Below, piece after piece: positions 19,772-21,142 of a stretch of 21,142 bases of DNA (its first letter is position 1; each line of letters starts with the position of its first letter). This stretch comes from a virus. The stretch is taken from positions 1 through 21,142 of IMG/VR virus record IMGVR_UViG_3300042541_000664. One strand, written 5' to 3'. Under the pieces are notes generated by a model. That model did no database searches, was not told the DNA's origin, and was given only the letters and a program-made list of their open reading frames with translations. Made by a program: the position numbers and the translations under genes.

Positions 19772-20168
19772 ATTTGATGTCAGCGCGGTTGATCTAAGTG
19801 GAGTGCTTAACACCTCCCCTGAAGAGAAAGCCAAACAAGTACCCGATCCGGTTACTTACCACCTCCTCTGTATGCTTCCCAAAGCAGAGGATGAGTACAG
19901 CGAAACAGGGATTCTTAAATCCGCTACCGCTATACAACACGAGGAGCTTCTTTCCCCCGTGCTGTTTGTGGCAAAGATTGGCCCTGATGCATTTAAAGAT
20001 GCAGCCCGATTTCCCTCTGGAGCAGCCTGTCAGGTTGGAGACTTTGTGTTAGTGCGTCCTAACACGGGAACCCGCATGAAGATTCATGGCACGGAGTGGA
20101 GGTTAATTAATGACGACTCTGTTCAGGCAGTTGTGCAAGACCCTCGCGGCATCCAGCGACCTAACTAA
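19764..20168 (+). CDS. GroES-like phage co-chaperonin
   Basis: 134 residues from MTEFDVSA at 19764 (ATG 19758 is the alternative; AAGG is 9 nt upstream of the chosen start). The sequence SETGILKSATAIQHEELLS, VLFVAKIGPDAFKD, CQVGDFVLVRPNTGTRMKI and EWRLINDDSVQAVVQDP follows the GroES fold: conserved G-I-L start, a mobile-loop-like stretch, V-x-x-I-G, then C-x-V-G-D-x-V-L. Like T4 gp31 it would cap host GroEL and help fold the capsid protein, which fits its position between portal and scaffold. Family assignment is confident by motif order. Confidence 0.82.
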   Translation: MTEFDVSAVDLSGVLNTSPEEKAKQVPDPVTYHLLCMLPKAEDEYSETGILKSATAIQHEELLSPVLFVAKIGPDAFKDAARFPSGAACQVGDFVLVRPNTGTRMKIHGTEWRLINDDSVQAVVQDPRGIQRPN

Positions 20169-20177
20169 GGAAAAATC

Positions 20178-21131
20178 ATGGCTGAAATTGAAAAAACAGA
20201 ATTTGAGTTTCCTGATGAAAAGGAAGAGAACCTTCGTAAGGGTGGGAAAGTTGTAACTCCGCAGGAAGACACTCCCGAAATTGAGGTTGTAGACGATACC
20301 CCGGAAGAGGATCGCTATCGCACTCCAATGAAGGAAGCCCCGCAGGATCCTACAGAAGAAGAGTTAGCAACCTACTCCGAGAGCGTCAAGAATAGGTTTA
20401 AACACTTTACCAAGGGATATCACGAAGAACGCAGAGCCAAAGAGTCTGCCGAACGTGAAAAAGATGAAGCTCTTCGCCTTGCTCAGGCAATGTTTGAAGA
20501 GAACAAAAAGCTTAAAGGCTCCGTCAATCAAGGTCAGACTGTCCTCTTGGAACAAGCCAAGAAGGTCATTAACTCCGAGATTGAAGAAGCTAAACGGCTC
20601 TATAAAGAAGCTTACGAGTCTGGGGATGCTGATAAGTTGTTAGATGCTCAGGAAGCACTCACTACCGCCAGAATCCGCGCAGATAAAGTAAATAATTTTA
20701 GACCTGCCCCTTTACAGGAACGAGAAACTCCTGTACAAATAGCACCACAACCTCAACAGGCAGCGCCCGTTGACGACAAACTACTAGCGTGGCAAGACCA
20801 AAATCAGTGGTTTGGAAGCAACAAACGCATGACTTCATATGCTTTAGGGCTACATGAGGAACTGGTTGAGAATGGTATTAGGGTTGGCAGTGACGAATAC
20901 TATCGTCGTATCGACACTGACATCCGTGAAAGATTCCCCGACCAAGTTGGAGCCGGAGAATCCGTTGATGCGAAACCTCAACGAACCAAGTCCAATGTCG
21001 TTTCACCGGCTACACGTAGTACAGCGCCAAGAAAAATCGTACTTACGCAGACGCAAGTGAATCTCGCCAAGCGGTTGGGAGTTCCTTTGGAACTGTACGC
21101 CCGTAAGGTTGCTGAAGAAATGAGGAAATAA
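20178..21131 (+). CDS. Capsid scaffolding protein
   Basis: 317 residues, highly charged and mostly helical: acidic first 60 residues, a helical core (about 60-165: NRFKHFTKGYHEERRAKESA, EEAKRLYKEAYESGDADKL), a Pro/Gln-rich linker (about 175-195) and a basic helix at the end (LAKRLGVPLELYARKVAEEM). This composition, together with its place just before the gene starting at 21134, is typical of phage scaffolding proteins that guide capsid assembly and leave the prohead. A GTTTAAAC copy lies at 20396. SD AAGGAAAAATC precedes the ATG. Confidence 0.8.
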   Translation: MAEIEKTEFEFPDEKEENLRKGGKVVTPQEDTPEIEVVDDTPEEDRYRTPMKEAPQDPTEEELATYSESVKNRFKHFTKGYHEERRAKESAEREKDEALRLAQAMFEENKKLKGSVNQGQTVLLEQAKKVINSEIEEAKRLYKEAYESGDADKLLDAQEALTTARIRADKVNNFRPAPLQERETPVQIAPQPQQAAPVDDKLLAWQDQNQWFGSNKRMTSYALGLHEELVENGIRVGSDEYYRRIDTDIRERFPDQVGAGESVDAKPQRTKSNVVSPATRSTAPRKIVLTQTQVNLAKRLGVPLELYARKVAEEMRK

Positions 21132-21133
21132 TT

Positions 21134-21142
21134 ATGGAAAAA
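21134..21142 (+). CDS. Start of the next gene, probably major capsid protein (3 codons)
   Basis: Only ATG GAA AAA (Met-Glu-Lys) is inside the window. GAGG lies 8 nt upstream, good for initiation. Gene order (portal, co-chaperonin, scaffold) makes the major capsid protein the natural expectation; the sequence itself cannot show it. Confidence 0.4.

Larger units (their letters stand above)
1380..20403. repeat. GTTTAAAC palindrome family, 28 copies across the window
   Basis: Copies start at 1380, 1437, 1475, 1517, 3427, 4346, 5142, 5193, 5232, 5485, 5519, 6294, 6909, 7369, 8246, 8835, 9371, 10392, 10708, 11590, 12059, 12732, 14289, 14925, 15156, 17131, 18569 and 20396, counted by eye. Under equal base frequencies about 0.3 would be expected in this length. 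The preceding base is mostly C or T and the following base mostly G or A, so CGTTTAAACG and TGTTTAAACA are favoured. Copies occur in all types of sequence and in several reading frames. Confidence 0.92.

Noticed and set aside
1-21142. CRISPR arrays, insertion sequences, attachment sites, integrase
   Set aside because: No regularly spaced direct repeats, transposase or recombinase motifs, or tRNA-end sequence were seen on either strand.

Overview
This window is about 21 kb of a tailed double-stranded DNA bacteriophage, or possibly a prophage. The evidence is a packaging and capsid block in standard order (small terminase, large terminase, portal, GroES-like co-chaperonin, scaffold, start of the next gene), a zinc-ribbon/Toprim/DnaB-type primase-helicase, a RusA resolvase, and many short coupled genes of unknown function. 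No integrase, tRNA, rRNA, insertion sequence or CRISPR array was seen. Consensus Shine-Dalgarno sequences (AGGAG), sigma70-like promoters and perfect E. coli-type DnaA boxes point to a proteobacterial host. A freshwater betaproteobacterial host and an SU10-like podovirus relationship are inferences only.

Layout. (1) 1-867, minus: a PD-(D/E)XK nuclease running off the left edge, divergent from a plus-strand RusA resolvase (888-1325). (2) 1326-2108: about 780 bases without a convincing gene. They hold four GTTTAAAC palindromes, a strong promoter, a hairpin-T-tract RNA of about 105 nt and a dense series of inverted repeats. (3) 2109-5497, plus: replication and nuclease operon ending in a bidirectional terminator. 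(4) 5566-13490, minus: a long operon of about 20 genes. It includes a CobS-like MoxR ATPase, an HExxH/acidic-linker protein and a VWA protein, a SprT-like protein whose active site is lost, and several very small genes missed by length cut-offs. (5) 13491-14296: divergent control region with the minus-strand promoter and an operator-like repeat, and five perfect DnaA boxes in 81 bp, a likely replication origin. (6) 14297-21142, plus: packaging and capsid operon with a LexA-type winged-helix protein between the terminase genes.

How the parts fit. The left plus operon supplies replication and recombination enzymes. The minus operon carries early or accessory genes, and its MoxR/VWA/metallopeptidase-like trio probably forms a remodelling complex. 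The right plus operon is the late morphogenesis block. Replication probably starts at the DnaA-box cluster, where minus and plus transcription diverge.

Most striking signals. The 8-bp palindrome GTTTAAAC occurs 28 times by eye (about 0.3 expected by chance), scattered through genes and gaps and often exactly at gene boundaries. Four minus-strand genes are preceded by the same two-hairpin 5' leader, with compensating base changes between copies and a fixed 16-19 nt distance to the start codon. The 1639-2108 tract looks like one or more undescribed structured RNAs.
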